Below are positions 34,732 through 42,947 of a stretch of DNA of 64,000 nucleotides, piece by piece. The stretch's first letter is position 1; each line of letters starts with the position of its first letter. A model generated the notes under the pieces. It was not told the origin of the DNA. It did not search any database and was given only the letters and a program-made list of their open reading frames with translations. The position numbers were made by a program, and so were the translations under genes. Source of the stretch: Crocinitomicaceae bacterium. GTDB lineage: Bacteria > Bacteroidota > Bacteroidia > Flavobacteriales_D > Crocinitomicaceae. The stretch lies in assembly GCA_016708105.1 (NCBI GenBank), contig JADJGJ010000001.1, positions 434,001 to 498,000 of the forward strand, read 5' to 3'.

Positions 34732-35994
34732 ATGACAACAACAGAAATATCTGATAAAATGATGGAGTTTGTTTCATCCTTGGGCGTGCCTGAAAATAAA
34801 ATTCAGCGTAATGCGTATGATGAACTTATTCAATTTGATTTTCCAACAACAAAAGATGAATATTGGAAGTACACCAGATTGACAAAAATTTCAGGATTAT
34901 CTTTGCATCGTTCGTCTCAATCATTCACTGCAAAATCAGATATAGAAAAATACATCAGAGAAAAAAATTATGTAGTGATTGAGAATGGTAAATGTAGAGC
35001 TGATTTAAGTTCATTGTCTTTGCCCGGAATCAAATTCACTGTAGTTGCAAGTGAAGTTTTTGCAGACGAGAATAAAAATCAAAAACAAGTTGGCAAATCA
35101 CATGTTTTTACCCGTATCAATGAGGCATATTTTCAAGAAGAAATTATTTTTCAAATTTCAACCAACGCAATTATTGAAGAGCAAGTTCAACTCGTTTTTC
35201 TGACAACCGGAGAGAATGTAATATCAAACCCGCGTGTGAAATTTGTTAGTGATAAATCATCATCATGCGGTTTTAATCTTGTTCATATTTCAACTAGTGA
35301 GCATTGTTTTACCAATCCGGTTATTACGGCTTATCTTGGTGAAAATTCAAGACTAACGCTTGATAAAATTCAAATGGAAAATGAGAACTGCAGACACATT
35401 TCTACAGAGCAAATATTTCAGTCAGCGAATTCATTCTTTCAATTGAACACCATGGTTCTTGACGGTGGTTTGGTGCGCAATAACGTGAATGTTTCAGTAG
35501 ATGGCATGAACGCGGAAACGCATTTGAACGGTGCAATTATTACAACCGGAAAAACCCATACAGATAATCATACGTTTGTGTCACACAACGTGGCGCAATG
35601 TTTCAGTAATGAAAATTATAAATACGTACTTGACGGTAGTGCTACCGGTGTATTTAACGGACGAGTGATTGTTCAGCAAGATGCTCAGAAAATTAATGCG
35701 TATCAGAAAAATGCAAATATTCTTTTAACTGACGCAGCGCAAATTTATTCAAAACCTGAACTAGAGATTTATGCTGATGATGTGAAGTGTTCACATGGAT
35801 CAACAACCGGTCAACTGGATGATGACGCAATTTTTTATTTGCAGGCCAGAGGCATCTCAAAACTAAAAGCCACAAAGATTTTGGTTGCAGCTTTTACAGA
35901 AGAAATTATTGGTCAATTTAAAAATGAAAATATCAGATCATTGATTCATGAAACGCTGGTGGAAAAACATGGCTGGGATGAACCTTTATCCTGA
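34732..35994 (+). CDS. sufD: Fe-S cluster assembly protein SufD
   Basis: 420 residues, paralogue of SufB. The C-terminal core is clear: KINAYQKNANILLTDAAQIY, KPELEIYADDVKCSHGSTTG, LDDDAIFYLQARGISK. The N-terminal third is divergent, as usual for SufD. A 115-bp spacer separates it from sufC. Its last 9 bp overlap the end of recJ on the other strand. SufS and SufE are not in this window. Confidence 0.95.
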   Translation: MTTTEISDKMMEFVSSLGVPENKIQRNAYDELIQFDFPTTKDEYWKYTRLTKISGLSLHRSSQSFTAKSDIEKYIREKNYVVIENGKCRADLSSLSLPGIKFTVVASEVFADENKNQKQVGKSHVFTRINEAYFQEEIIFQISTNAIIEEQVQLVFLTTGENVISNPRVKFVSDKSSSCGFNLVHISTSEHCFTNPVITAYLGENSRLTLDKIQMENENCRHISTEQIFQSANSFFQLNTMVLDGGLVRNNVNVSVDGMNAETHLNGAIITTGKTHTDNHTFVSHNVAQCFSNENYKYVLDGSATGVFNGRVIVQQDAQKINAYQKNANILLTDAAQIYSKPELEIYADDVKCSHGSTTGQLDDDAIFYLQARGISKLKATKILVAAFTEEIIGQFKNENIRSLIHETLVEKHGWDEPLS

Positions 35995-37710
35995 TTTTTT
36001 GATGTCGCGAATCAGCAGTTGTAATTCGCTTTTTCCGTTCCAGCTATTTTCTTCAAGAGTATAAACGAGGTCAACTTTTTTACCTTCAATTTCAGACCAT
36101 TTGGCAGCGAGTCCGAACCCTACGGCATCCAAAATAATTTCAGGATATTCATCTTGCTGAAGGCGCAGTTTTAAATGTTCTTCTTTCAATATACGGGAGT
36201 TATCAAGCAATCTCACATTCCGTGTAATAAATACCGGACGCATATTGTCAGGCCCGAAGGGTGCCATTTGGTTGAGCACACGATAAAATTTTGGAATACC
36301 TCCGGGTTGACTTTCGTAAATATCTCTGAAATCAATTTCTGCATCAATTTCAATTACCGGTTTGAGTAATTTTTTGTCAAGCGTTGCAACAACAATCTGA
36401 TCAAATTTTTTTCTGAATAAATCAACATGCTCTACGGGCAAAGAGAGACCAGCGGCAAAAGAATGACCTCCAAATTGATCAAGCAAATCATCACAGGCTT
36501 CAATGGCATCATAGATATTAAAACCTCTTATGCTTCGGGCTGAACCAACGGCGCGTCCATTAGATTGTGTAAGCACAATGGTTGGGCGATAATATACTTC
36601 AGTTAATCTGGAAGCCACAATACCAACTACCCCCTTGTGCCAATCGGGATGATACACCACTGTTGACGATGCAGTTTGCAGAAACTCATCTTGTTCAATT
36701 TGTGCAAGTGCTTCAAGGGTAATTTCACGGTCAAGTCCTTTTCTGGTTTCATTGTGCAAATGAATTTCTTTGCTCACGTTGTCAACCTCATCAAATGTTT
36801 TTGCGAGTAATAATTCAACTGCCTGATTTCCGCTGGCAATGCGTCCTGCAGCGTTGATGCGCGGTGCCAATATGAATACAACGTCTGTAATATTCACGAC
36901 ATCATTTTTACCTGCCAGTTCAAGTAATTTTTTAAATCCCGGGCGCTGTTTTTTATTGAGTTCTTCTAACCCGTGAAAGGCAAGCACGCGATTTTCATCA
37001 GACATAGAAACGATATCTGCAGCGATGCTAACAACAACTAAATCCAGTAAATTTGTAATGTCTTCACCATTGCCTCCGCGTATTGAATTGAGTGCTTGTA
37101 CAAGTTTAAATCCAATGCCACATCCTGATAATTCTTTAAATGGATATTTACACAAAGGTTGTTTTGGATTGAGCAAAATAGCATCAGGTAATTCATTTGC
37201 CGGTGTATGATGATCACAGACAATAAAATCAATTCCATTTTCTTTAGCTCGTGCAATTTTTTCAATTTCTTTTGTTCCGCAATCCAATGCAATCACGAGA
37301 CTAAATGAATTGTCAATGGCAAAATCTACGCCGGCATCTGAAACTCCGTAGCCTTCTTTATATCGGTCAGGAATGTAGTAACCAACTTGTTCATACTCTC
37401 TGGTGAGATATTGAAATACCAGTGTTACTGCCGTAGTACCATCTACATCATAATCACCATAAATTAAAATATTTTCACGTGCGGCAATTGCGCGTTCAAT
37501 GCGGTCAACAGCTTCTGACATTCCTTTCATTTTAAAAGGGTCATGGAGGTGATGCAGGTTAGGTCTGAAAAATTCTTTTGCTGAATTAAAATCTGTGATT
37601 CCTCTTTGCGCCATGATTCTGGCAATGGGTCCACTTACACCAACTTCTTCTATCAACCTTGCTACCACCTGTTCGTTGGCCGGCTTTTTGATAAGCCATC
37701 TTTTATCCAT
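35986..37710 (-). CDS. recJ: Single-stranded-DNA-specific exonuclease RecJ
   Basis: 574 residues, 5'-3' ssDNA exonuclease of the DHH superfamily. Seen: LIYGDYDVDGTTAV (metal-binding Asp residues), IALDCGTKE, the DHH motif in FIVCDHHTPA, the DHHA1 part HPDWHKGVVGIVASRLTE and GSARSIRGFNIYDAI, FGGHSFAAGLS, and a C-terminal OB domain (PFGPDNMRPVFITRNVR). Length is typical for RecJ. Monocistronic. Confidence 0.97.
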   Translation of the reverse strand: MDKRWLIKKPANEQVVARLIEEVGVSGPIARIMAQRGITDFNSAKEFFRPNLHHLHDPFKMKGMSEAVDRIERAIAARENILIYGDYDVDGTTAVTLVFQYLTREYEQVGYYIPDRYKEGYGVSDAGVDFAIDNSFSLVIALDCGTKEIEKIARAKENGIDFIVCDHHTPANELPDAILLNPKQPLCKYPFKELSGCGIGFKLVQALNSIRGGNGEDITNLLDLVVVSIAADIVSMSDENRVLAFHGLEELNKKQRPGFKKLLELAGKNDVVNITDVVFILAPRINAAGRIASGNQAVELLLAKTFDEVDNVSKEIHLHNETRKGLDREITLEALAQIEQDEFLQTASSTVVYHPDWHKGVVGIVASRLTEVYYRPTIVLTQSNGRAVGSARSIRGFNIYDAIEACDDLLDQFGGHSFAAGLSLPVEHVDLFRKKFDQIVVATLDKKLLKPVIEIDAEIDFRDIYESQPGGIPKFYRVLNQMAPFGPDNMRPVFITRNVRLLDNSRILKEEHLKLRLQQDEYPEIILDAVGFGLAAKWSEIEGKKVDLVYTLEENSWNGKSELQLLIRDIKKSG

Positions 37711-37729
37711 ATATTAGATCATTATTTCA

Positions 37730-38422
37730 ATGAAAAGGGCTTTAAAGATAATTTTATTCTTGTCTACTACAACAGTTTTCGCACAGGAAATTTCTGAAAC
37801 GGTGTATTCCGTCTATTTCAGGACAGAGGCATTTGCCGCTTTAAAAAAAGCAAATGGTGTATCAACCGGTTATCACGGCAGCTATGAACCAGAAAATACA
37901 GATGAAAATGCCTTGAGGCGTTCAGCCGGTGAATATATCAAGGTTGATGAAACGGGCATATATCTTGAAAAAAATAAATTACTTTTTATAACGCGTGAAC
38001 AGGTGCGTGAAGATAGTAAGTATCAAGTGCGCAACGGGTACATATTTGGTGTTGTTGAAAATGATTCTCTGCCAACTGCGCTTGAAGGGGAGAATTATTA
38101 TTTTTTAGTGCCTTCCAAAACGTATATCTACCAAACGGGTTCAGCAAATAGTTTTTTATATGATGCGTTTAGTTCAGGTGTTTATTTTTTAGCGCAACCT
38201 GAAGATAACGGACACTTTACCGTAATTGTTATACACTTTACCGGTAGCGGAATTGACATGAAGGAACTGGTATTAAATGACGAAAATTGTTCAGCCCAAA
38301 AAATAAAAAAATGTGAAATAATCAAGGGCGATTTCAATACGTATATCTTAAGTCCGGTTATTAAAGAATGGGAGCAACTTGCAACTTGTTTTGAGGTGTA
38401 TGACAGATTTGTGAAGGAGTAA
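37730..38422 (+). CDS. Secreted protein of unknown function
   Basis: 230 residues with a signal peptide (MKRALKIILFLSTTTVFAQ). The mature part has repeated short beta motifs (GIYLEKNKLLFITREQV, YFLVPSKTYIYQ) and no recognised domain. It starts 19 bp from the recJ start, divergently, so the two share a very short promoter region. Confidence 0.75.
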   Translation: MKRALKIILFLSTTTVFAQEISETVYSVYFRTEAFAALKKANGVSTGYHGSYEPENTDENALRRSAGEYIKVDETGIYLEKNKLLFITREQVREDSKYQVRNGYIFGVVENDSLPTALEGENYYFLVPSKTYIYQTGSANSFLYDAFSSGVYFLAQPEDNGHFTVIVIHFTGSGIDMKELVLNDENCSAQKIKKCEIIKGDFNTYILSPVIKEWEQLATCFEVYDRFVKE

Positions 38423-38437
38423 AATTTTACGTTTCAA

Positions 38438-39664
38438 TCACACCAGTTCAATGAGTGTGATTTCTGGCCAAATACCAATTCTTCCGGGATACCCTAAAAA
38501 TCCGTAACCCCTGTTTACGTATAAATATTGATTGTCTTTAGAGTATAAGCCCGCCCATTTATCATAGCGCAATGAAATGGGACTCCATTTAAAACCATGC
38601 GTTTCAATTCCCATTTGTGCACCATGCGTGTGGCCGCTGAAGGTGATATCAATGTCTCTATAGTCTTTGACCACTTGCTCGTCCCAATGAGTTGGGTCAT
38701 GTGATAACAACAATTTTACCGGTGCATTGACTCCTTGATACGCTTTTTTTAGGTCACCAATTTGTTGAAATCCTGAACCCCAATTTTGAACACCGATAAC
38801 AGCTATTTTTTCTTGGTTTTTTTCAAGATAGATATGCTCATCAAGCAATAATTTCCAACCCAGTTGCTCATGCGTTTTTTTTACTCGCTCAAGATTTTCT
38901 TTTTTATCTTCTTCTGAATTCCATTGTCTGTATTCTCCATAATCATGATTTCCCAATATTGAGTATACACCCATTGGCGCTTGTACTTGCGAAAATATGT
39001 CCATGTACGGTTCCATTTCAGATGCGCTGTCATTCACCAAATCACCGGTAAAAAAAATGACATCGGGTTTTTCTTTGGTTAACATGTGTATGCCTCTTTC
39101 AACGGCTTGCTTGTCATAAAAACTTCCGGCGTGAATATCTGAAATCTGCGCAATTTTAATTCCCTTGAATGCAGATGGAAGATTGGCAAGTTGTATTCGC
39201 TCTCTGCGCACTTTATAATTGTATGGCCCAATGAACATGCCCAGCGGATACGAAATTGCGGGCACTGCTGCAGCAAGAATTCCGGCACGGACAAGAAAAT
39301 CAGAGCGTGATATTTTTTCGCCTGAAGTTTCAACTTGTGGTTTTAATTTTTTACGCACAAATATTATTCCTCTCCTCAAATCATCAATGAATAGAAAAAT
39401 TGCCATGGCTAATTTGACAAAAAAATTAATCATCACAAATCCAAAAAAGAAATTACCGATGTTGCGAGGCACAGCATTAGTTGCAGTGAGCATCAATATA
39501 ATTGAAATAGCTGCGGTGAAAAGAAAAACAAAATAACTGATTTGCAAAATGCGTTTAGTTATTATATGGTATGTATTCCATTTGCTTTTTAACCCCCGAT
39601 AGGTATACCATTCAAGGCTGCCTCCAATGAGAATTACAATAACCAAGAATAGTAAAATACGCAT
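38438..39664 (-). CDS. Membrane-anchored metallophosphoesterase
   Basis: 408 residues. The N-terminus has about four membrane segments (ILLFLVIVILIGGSL, IAAISI-like and LAMAIFLFI stretches), then a Tat-like or linker region and a calcineurin-type catalytic domain: ISDIHAGSF, FFTGDLVND, ILGNHDYGEY, LLLSHDPTHW and DITFSGHTHGAQMG provide the Asp, Asn and His ligands for a dinuclear metal centre. Related to YkuE/YaeI-type phosphoesterases. Substrate unknown. Confidence 0.92.
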   Translation of the reverse strand: MRILLFLVIVILIGGSLEWYTYRGLKSKWNTYHIITKRILQISYFVFLFTAAISIILMLTATNAVPRNIGNFFFGFVMINFFVKLAMAIFLFIDDLRRGIIFVRKKLKPQVETSGEKISRSDFLVRAGILAAAVPAISYPLGMFIGPYNYKVRRERIQLANLPSAFKGIKIAQISDIHAGSFYDKQAVERGIHMLTKEKPDVIFFTGDLVNDSASEMEPYMDIFSQVQAPMGVYSILGNHDYGEYRQWNSEEDKKENLERVKKTHEQLGWKLLLDEHIYLEKNQEKIAVIGVQNWGSGFQQIGDLKKAYQGVNAPVKLLLSHDPTHWDEQVVKDYRDIDITFSGHTHGAQMGIETHGFKWSPISLRYDKWAGLYSKDNQYLYVNRGYGFLGYPGRIGIWPEITLIELV

Positions 39665-39816
39665 GATCAGATTTTTTTCTGAAGACGTATTGAGAAGTAG
39701 AATATTTTAAATCAGCTAATTAATTTCAAGAAAGATGCTGCTGAAAAAATTGTGTAGATCCTATTCAGGGGTTAAAAACAATAATTATCAGATGCAGTTA
39801 ACAAAAAAGGTGTTAA

Positions 39817-40278
39817 TCAGCAATTACCAATATTATTTTGAGCAGGCTTTTTTTTCTTTCGCAAACTCACTCGGCGTTTTCGTTGGAATTTTTTTGTTTT
39901 TTGGTCAGCAAGCAAATCATTGTATTTTTCCAAGATATTCAGATAGCGATCTTTCCAATACTCTGCGGTGTTTTTTTCTGAATATTGAGCAATGGGCTCT
40001 TCTGCTTGACCAACTGCATTAATTGATTTTCTGAGTTGCGTCAAATCATGAGCGAAATCATATCGTATTATGCTTCCTATCTCATAGATGGTATCTAATG
40101 ACAAGGCAGGATTTTCAAAGGCGTAGTACATCCATCTTCGGCTTTTGCCCAATTTTGCTGCTAAACGGGTAATCGAGTACCCGGTTTCACGTACGGCCTT
40201 TTCTACTATTTCACCACGGTGTTTCACCTCCACAAAATTGCGTTCTATTGTGAGAATTTCACTGCACAAATATTGCAC
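39817..40278 (-). CDS. HTH protein with basic C-terminus
   Basis: About 153 residues; GTG at 40233 (VEVKHRGEIVEKAV) is an alternative start that would fit the domain better. A lambda-repressor-like HTH lies in YSITRLAAKLGKSRRWMYYA, followed by a helical YWKDRYLNILEKYNDLL segment and a very basic tail (FQRKRRVSLRKKKK) near the C-terminus. Probably a DNA-binding regulator. No partner gene on its strand. Confidence 0.75.
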   Translation of the reverse strand: MQYLCSEILTIERNFVEVKHRGEIVEKAVRETGYSITRLAAKLGKSRRWMYYAFENPALSLDTIYEIGSIIRYDFAHDLTQLRKSINAVGQAEEPIAQYSEKNTAEYWKDRYLNILEKYNDLLADQKTKKFQRKRRVSLRKKKKPAQNNIGNC

Positions 40279-40303
40279 AGTTCCGTGTATAATACTATAT
40301 TTG
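40273..40303 (+). promoter_or_regulatory. Candidate promoter TTG-N20-TATATTTG
   Basis: TTG (40273-40275) and TATATTTG (40296-40303) are separated by 20 bp, matching the Bacteroidota promoter spacing. It would start transcription near 40310 and produce a leader of about 95 nt before the small gene at 40405, while overlapping the 5' end of the HTH gene on the other strand. Confidence 0.45.
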
Positions 40304-40404
40304 GGCGCATTACCTTATGTGGGTCAGTTCATTACACGATATGATCCAAGCAATGATAAGGGCTGATGTAAGATATTGTTTTTTTACCAAAGTTTGCTTA
40401 AACC

Positions 40405-40614
40405 ATGACAGCGGAAAAGAGTGTTGGTTTGATAAAATTGACGAATGCGCATAGTATAGATGAGCAAATCTCTATTCATCATAATCAGGTTGTTTCTGTT
40501 GCAAGAGATTCAGAAAACCCCGCCTTTGTTAGAGTAATCTGTTCTGATGGTCAAGAGTTTTGTGTGACAGAATCTCTTGAAGAAGTTTACAATTTGCTTA
40601 GAAATTGCATGTGA
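40405..40614 (+). CDS. Small protein, possibly FlbD-like fold
   Basis: 69 residues. The phrase LIKLTNAHSIDEQISIHHNQVV and FVRVICSDGQEFCVTESLEE resembles the small FlbD/YlzI-type beta fold (I-K-L-T ... V-x-E-S-x-E-E-V). No flagellar genes are present, so the name is only a fold comparison. It faces the T9SS gene tail to tail with 3 bp between them. Confidence 0.6.
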   Translation: MTAEKSVGLIKLTNAHSIDEQISIHHNQVVSVARDSENPAFVRVICSDGQEFCVTESLEEVYNLLRNCM

Positions 40615-40617
40615 GTT

Positions 40618-42930
40618 TTATTCTGTTATCAGTATTTTTTTCTGATGCAGATTTTCTTTTGTTGCCACTTGCACAATATAAATTCCGGTTGAAATATTTT
40701 CAGGAATAAGATACACTGAACCTATTTGTATTATTTCAATTTTTCTTCCTTGATCATCTATTAAAATCACGTAAGCAATTTCTTGGGCAGTTTTGATGGA
40801 AACTTGATGTGTCAGCTGATCAAATAGGATGTGAAAATCTTCTGAACCGGCATCATCAATGCTTGCTGAAAATGTATCAACATGCACGCAGGCTGAGGTG
40901 TCTGTGCATCCGTTTTCTGTAATAATAACGGCATAATCACCGGTCAAAGAAGCAACAAAAATTTGATCAGTTTCACCCGGAATAATCAGGTCAGTTTCAC
41001 AATCAATCCATTGATAAATTGCGCTTGACGCCTGTGCGGTAATATAATTGTCATCTTGATTAAGCGCTGTGTTAACCGGAAGTTGAACCGTTAGATTAGT
41101 AGTTACCACGCTGTCACAAAAATTACTTGCTGTAATGATATCGGTATATACTCCACTGACACTATAAGTACTGCTGCCAATGGTATACGTATCGCCATAA
41201 CAAATGGAAATATCATGAATGGCTGTAATTTGATTTTCAATAGTAAGATTGGTGTATGCTGTGCTGTCACATCCATTACTTGCTGTAAAGATAACAGGAT
41301 AAACCCCGGTGGTAGTTTCGTAATTTCCATCAATCCAATATCCTGTACCAAAACATACGGTAACAAAATTTGAACTACTTAACTCCGGTGCAATAGTAAG
41401 AGTTGTATTTACTGTACTGTCACAACCATCTATACTTTGCAATAAATCAGAATAGTTGCCTGATGCAGTGTATGTATTTGTACCAACCATCAAACTTTGA
41501 CCAAAACATAAATCAATAGTTTGGTTAGTGATTAATACCGGACACGATTCATTGCTGAAGAAATATGCTGCTCCTGCATCTGCCATAAGATTTGTTCCGG
41601 TCTCATCATAATCTTGCATAAAAGCACCAATAATTATGGTGTGATTTGAAAGACCAACATCAATTCCAAATTCATCAAAAGCTTGTCTGTCTGAGGCATC
41701 AATTTTTTGAGATTGTGTCCAAACCCCGGCGTTTTTTTCAAATATATACGCTGAGCCGGCGTCATCAGCTAATGCACCACCAAACTCATCATGATCATCT
41801 GAGTGCGTGCCAACAACCAATAAAGTATCTTTTAAAGCAAATGAATACCCAAAGTGATCTCCTGAGTTTCGATCATCAGGTACAATTTTCTGAGTGAATA
41901 CCCACGTGCCTCCGGTATTACGTTCAAATAGATAAGCAGAACCCGGGTTGGTTAGTTCATTGCTGACACCATCTTCTTCTTCATCTTCTGAATATGCACC
42001 TACAATTAAAACATTGGTGTCTATCTCTACAGCGCAACCAAAACGATCCCATGATTCACGATCAAAATTTTGAATTTTTTGTACTTGTGACCATGTACCT
42101 GCATTGCGTTCAAAAATATATGCAGCACCTGAAGACCACATAATACCTGATGGCGGTGATACAACGGCATAATCATGATGCAGCGCACCAACAACAATAT
42201 AATCTCCTGAAATAGATACTGCCCAACCAAATTGATCACCTAAATCTTCACCTGAATAACCACCCGGGTAATTGATATCCGCTGCACGATCTGCCGCACA
42301 AATTTTTTGTGTTTGATTCCAGTTTCCTCCTAAGTCTCTTTCAAAAACATATACTGAACCTGCACTATAAATATAACTTCCGCCTGCAACATTGTGATCT
42401 TCAGCACGGGCACCTACAACTGCAGTAGAACCACTTATGTCAACGCTCCAGCCAAATTCGTCATCGTCTTGCCGATCAGATGCAACAATTTTTTCTACCT
42501 GTACCCAATTACCGCTTCCGTCATTTTCAAAAATATAAGCTGAACCTGAATTTGATAATGAATTTGCACCGGATGCATCTTCATCTTCACGGTATGCACC
42601 AATAATGGCATAGTCTCCTTCAATAGCAACTGACCAACCAAAGCGGTCATAATCTTCTTGATCAGATGGAATTAATTTTTGATGTTCTACCCAATCATTC
42701 ACTCCAACACGTTTGTAAATGTAAACTGAACCATGATTTTCACTTCCGCCAAAATTATCGCTGTATGCGCCAACAATTGCCCATATTCCGTCAATGTCAA
42801 CTGCGTATCCAAATTGATCATCAGCAGCGCGATCAGCGGGTACGGCTTTTTTAAATTCAGTAAAATTTTGCGCAGAAATATCTGAATTAATCCAGATAAA
42901 AATTAATAAAAGAAGCAGTGATTTTTTCAT
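40618..42930 (-). CDS. T9SS-secreted FG-GAP-like repeat protein
   Basis: About 770 residues. Start MKKSLLLLLIFIWINSDISAQ is a signal peptide; an ATG 7 codons upstream (42951) overlaps the preceding stop as ATGA and could be used by coupling. Six to seven beta-propeller units follow, each with DRFGWSVAIEGDYAIIGAY-like text and SGSAYIFE. Then three shorter units with CFGQSLMVGTNTYTASG and GCDSTVNTTLTI text, and a C-terminal sorting domain (ILIDDQGRKIEI ... STGIYIVQV). Probably a surface protein; function unknown. Confidence 0.85.
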   Translation of the reverse strand: MKKSLLLLLIFIWINSDISAQNFTEFKKAVPADRAADDQFGYAVDIDGIWAIVGAYSDNFGGSENHGSVYIYKRVGVNDWVEHQKLIPSDQEDYDRFGWSVAIEGDYAIIGAYREDEDASGANSLSNSGSAYIFENDGSGNWVQVEKIVASDRQDDDEFGWSVDISGSTAVVGARAEDHNVAGGSYIYSAGSVYVFERDLGGNWNQTQKICAADRAADINYPGGYSGEDLGDQFGWAVSISGDYIVVGALHHDYAVVSPPSGIMWSSGAAYIFERNAGTWSQVQKIQNFDRESWDRFGCAVEIDTNVLIVGAYSEDEEEDGVSNELTNPGSAYLFERNTGGTWVFTQKIVPDDRNSGDHFGYSFALKDTLLVVGTHSDDHDEFGGALADDAGSAYIFEKNAGVWTQSQKIDASDRQAFDEFGIDVGLSNHTIIIGAFMQDYDETGTNLMADAGAAYFFSNESCPVLITNQTIDLCFGQSLMVGTNTYTASGNYSDLLQSIDGCDSTVNTTLTIAPELSSSNFVTVCFGTGYWIDGNYETTTGVYPVIFTASNGCDSTAYTNLTIENQITAIHDISICYGDTYTIGSSTYSVSGVYTDIITASNFCDSVVTTNLTVQLPVNTALNQDDNYITAQASSAIYQWIDCETDLIIPGETDQIFVASLTGDYAVIITENGCTDTSACVHVDTFSASIDDAGSEDFHILFDQLTHQVSIKTAQEIAYVILIDDQGRKIEIIQIGSVYLIPENISTGIYIVQVATKENLHQKKILITE

Positions 42931-42947
42931 GTTCAGTTTTTTAGAAA

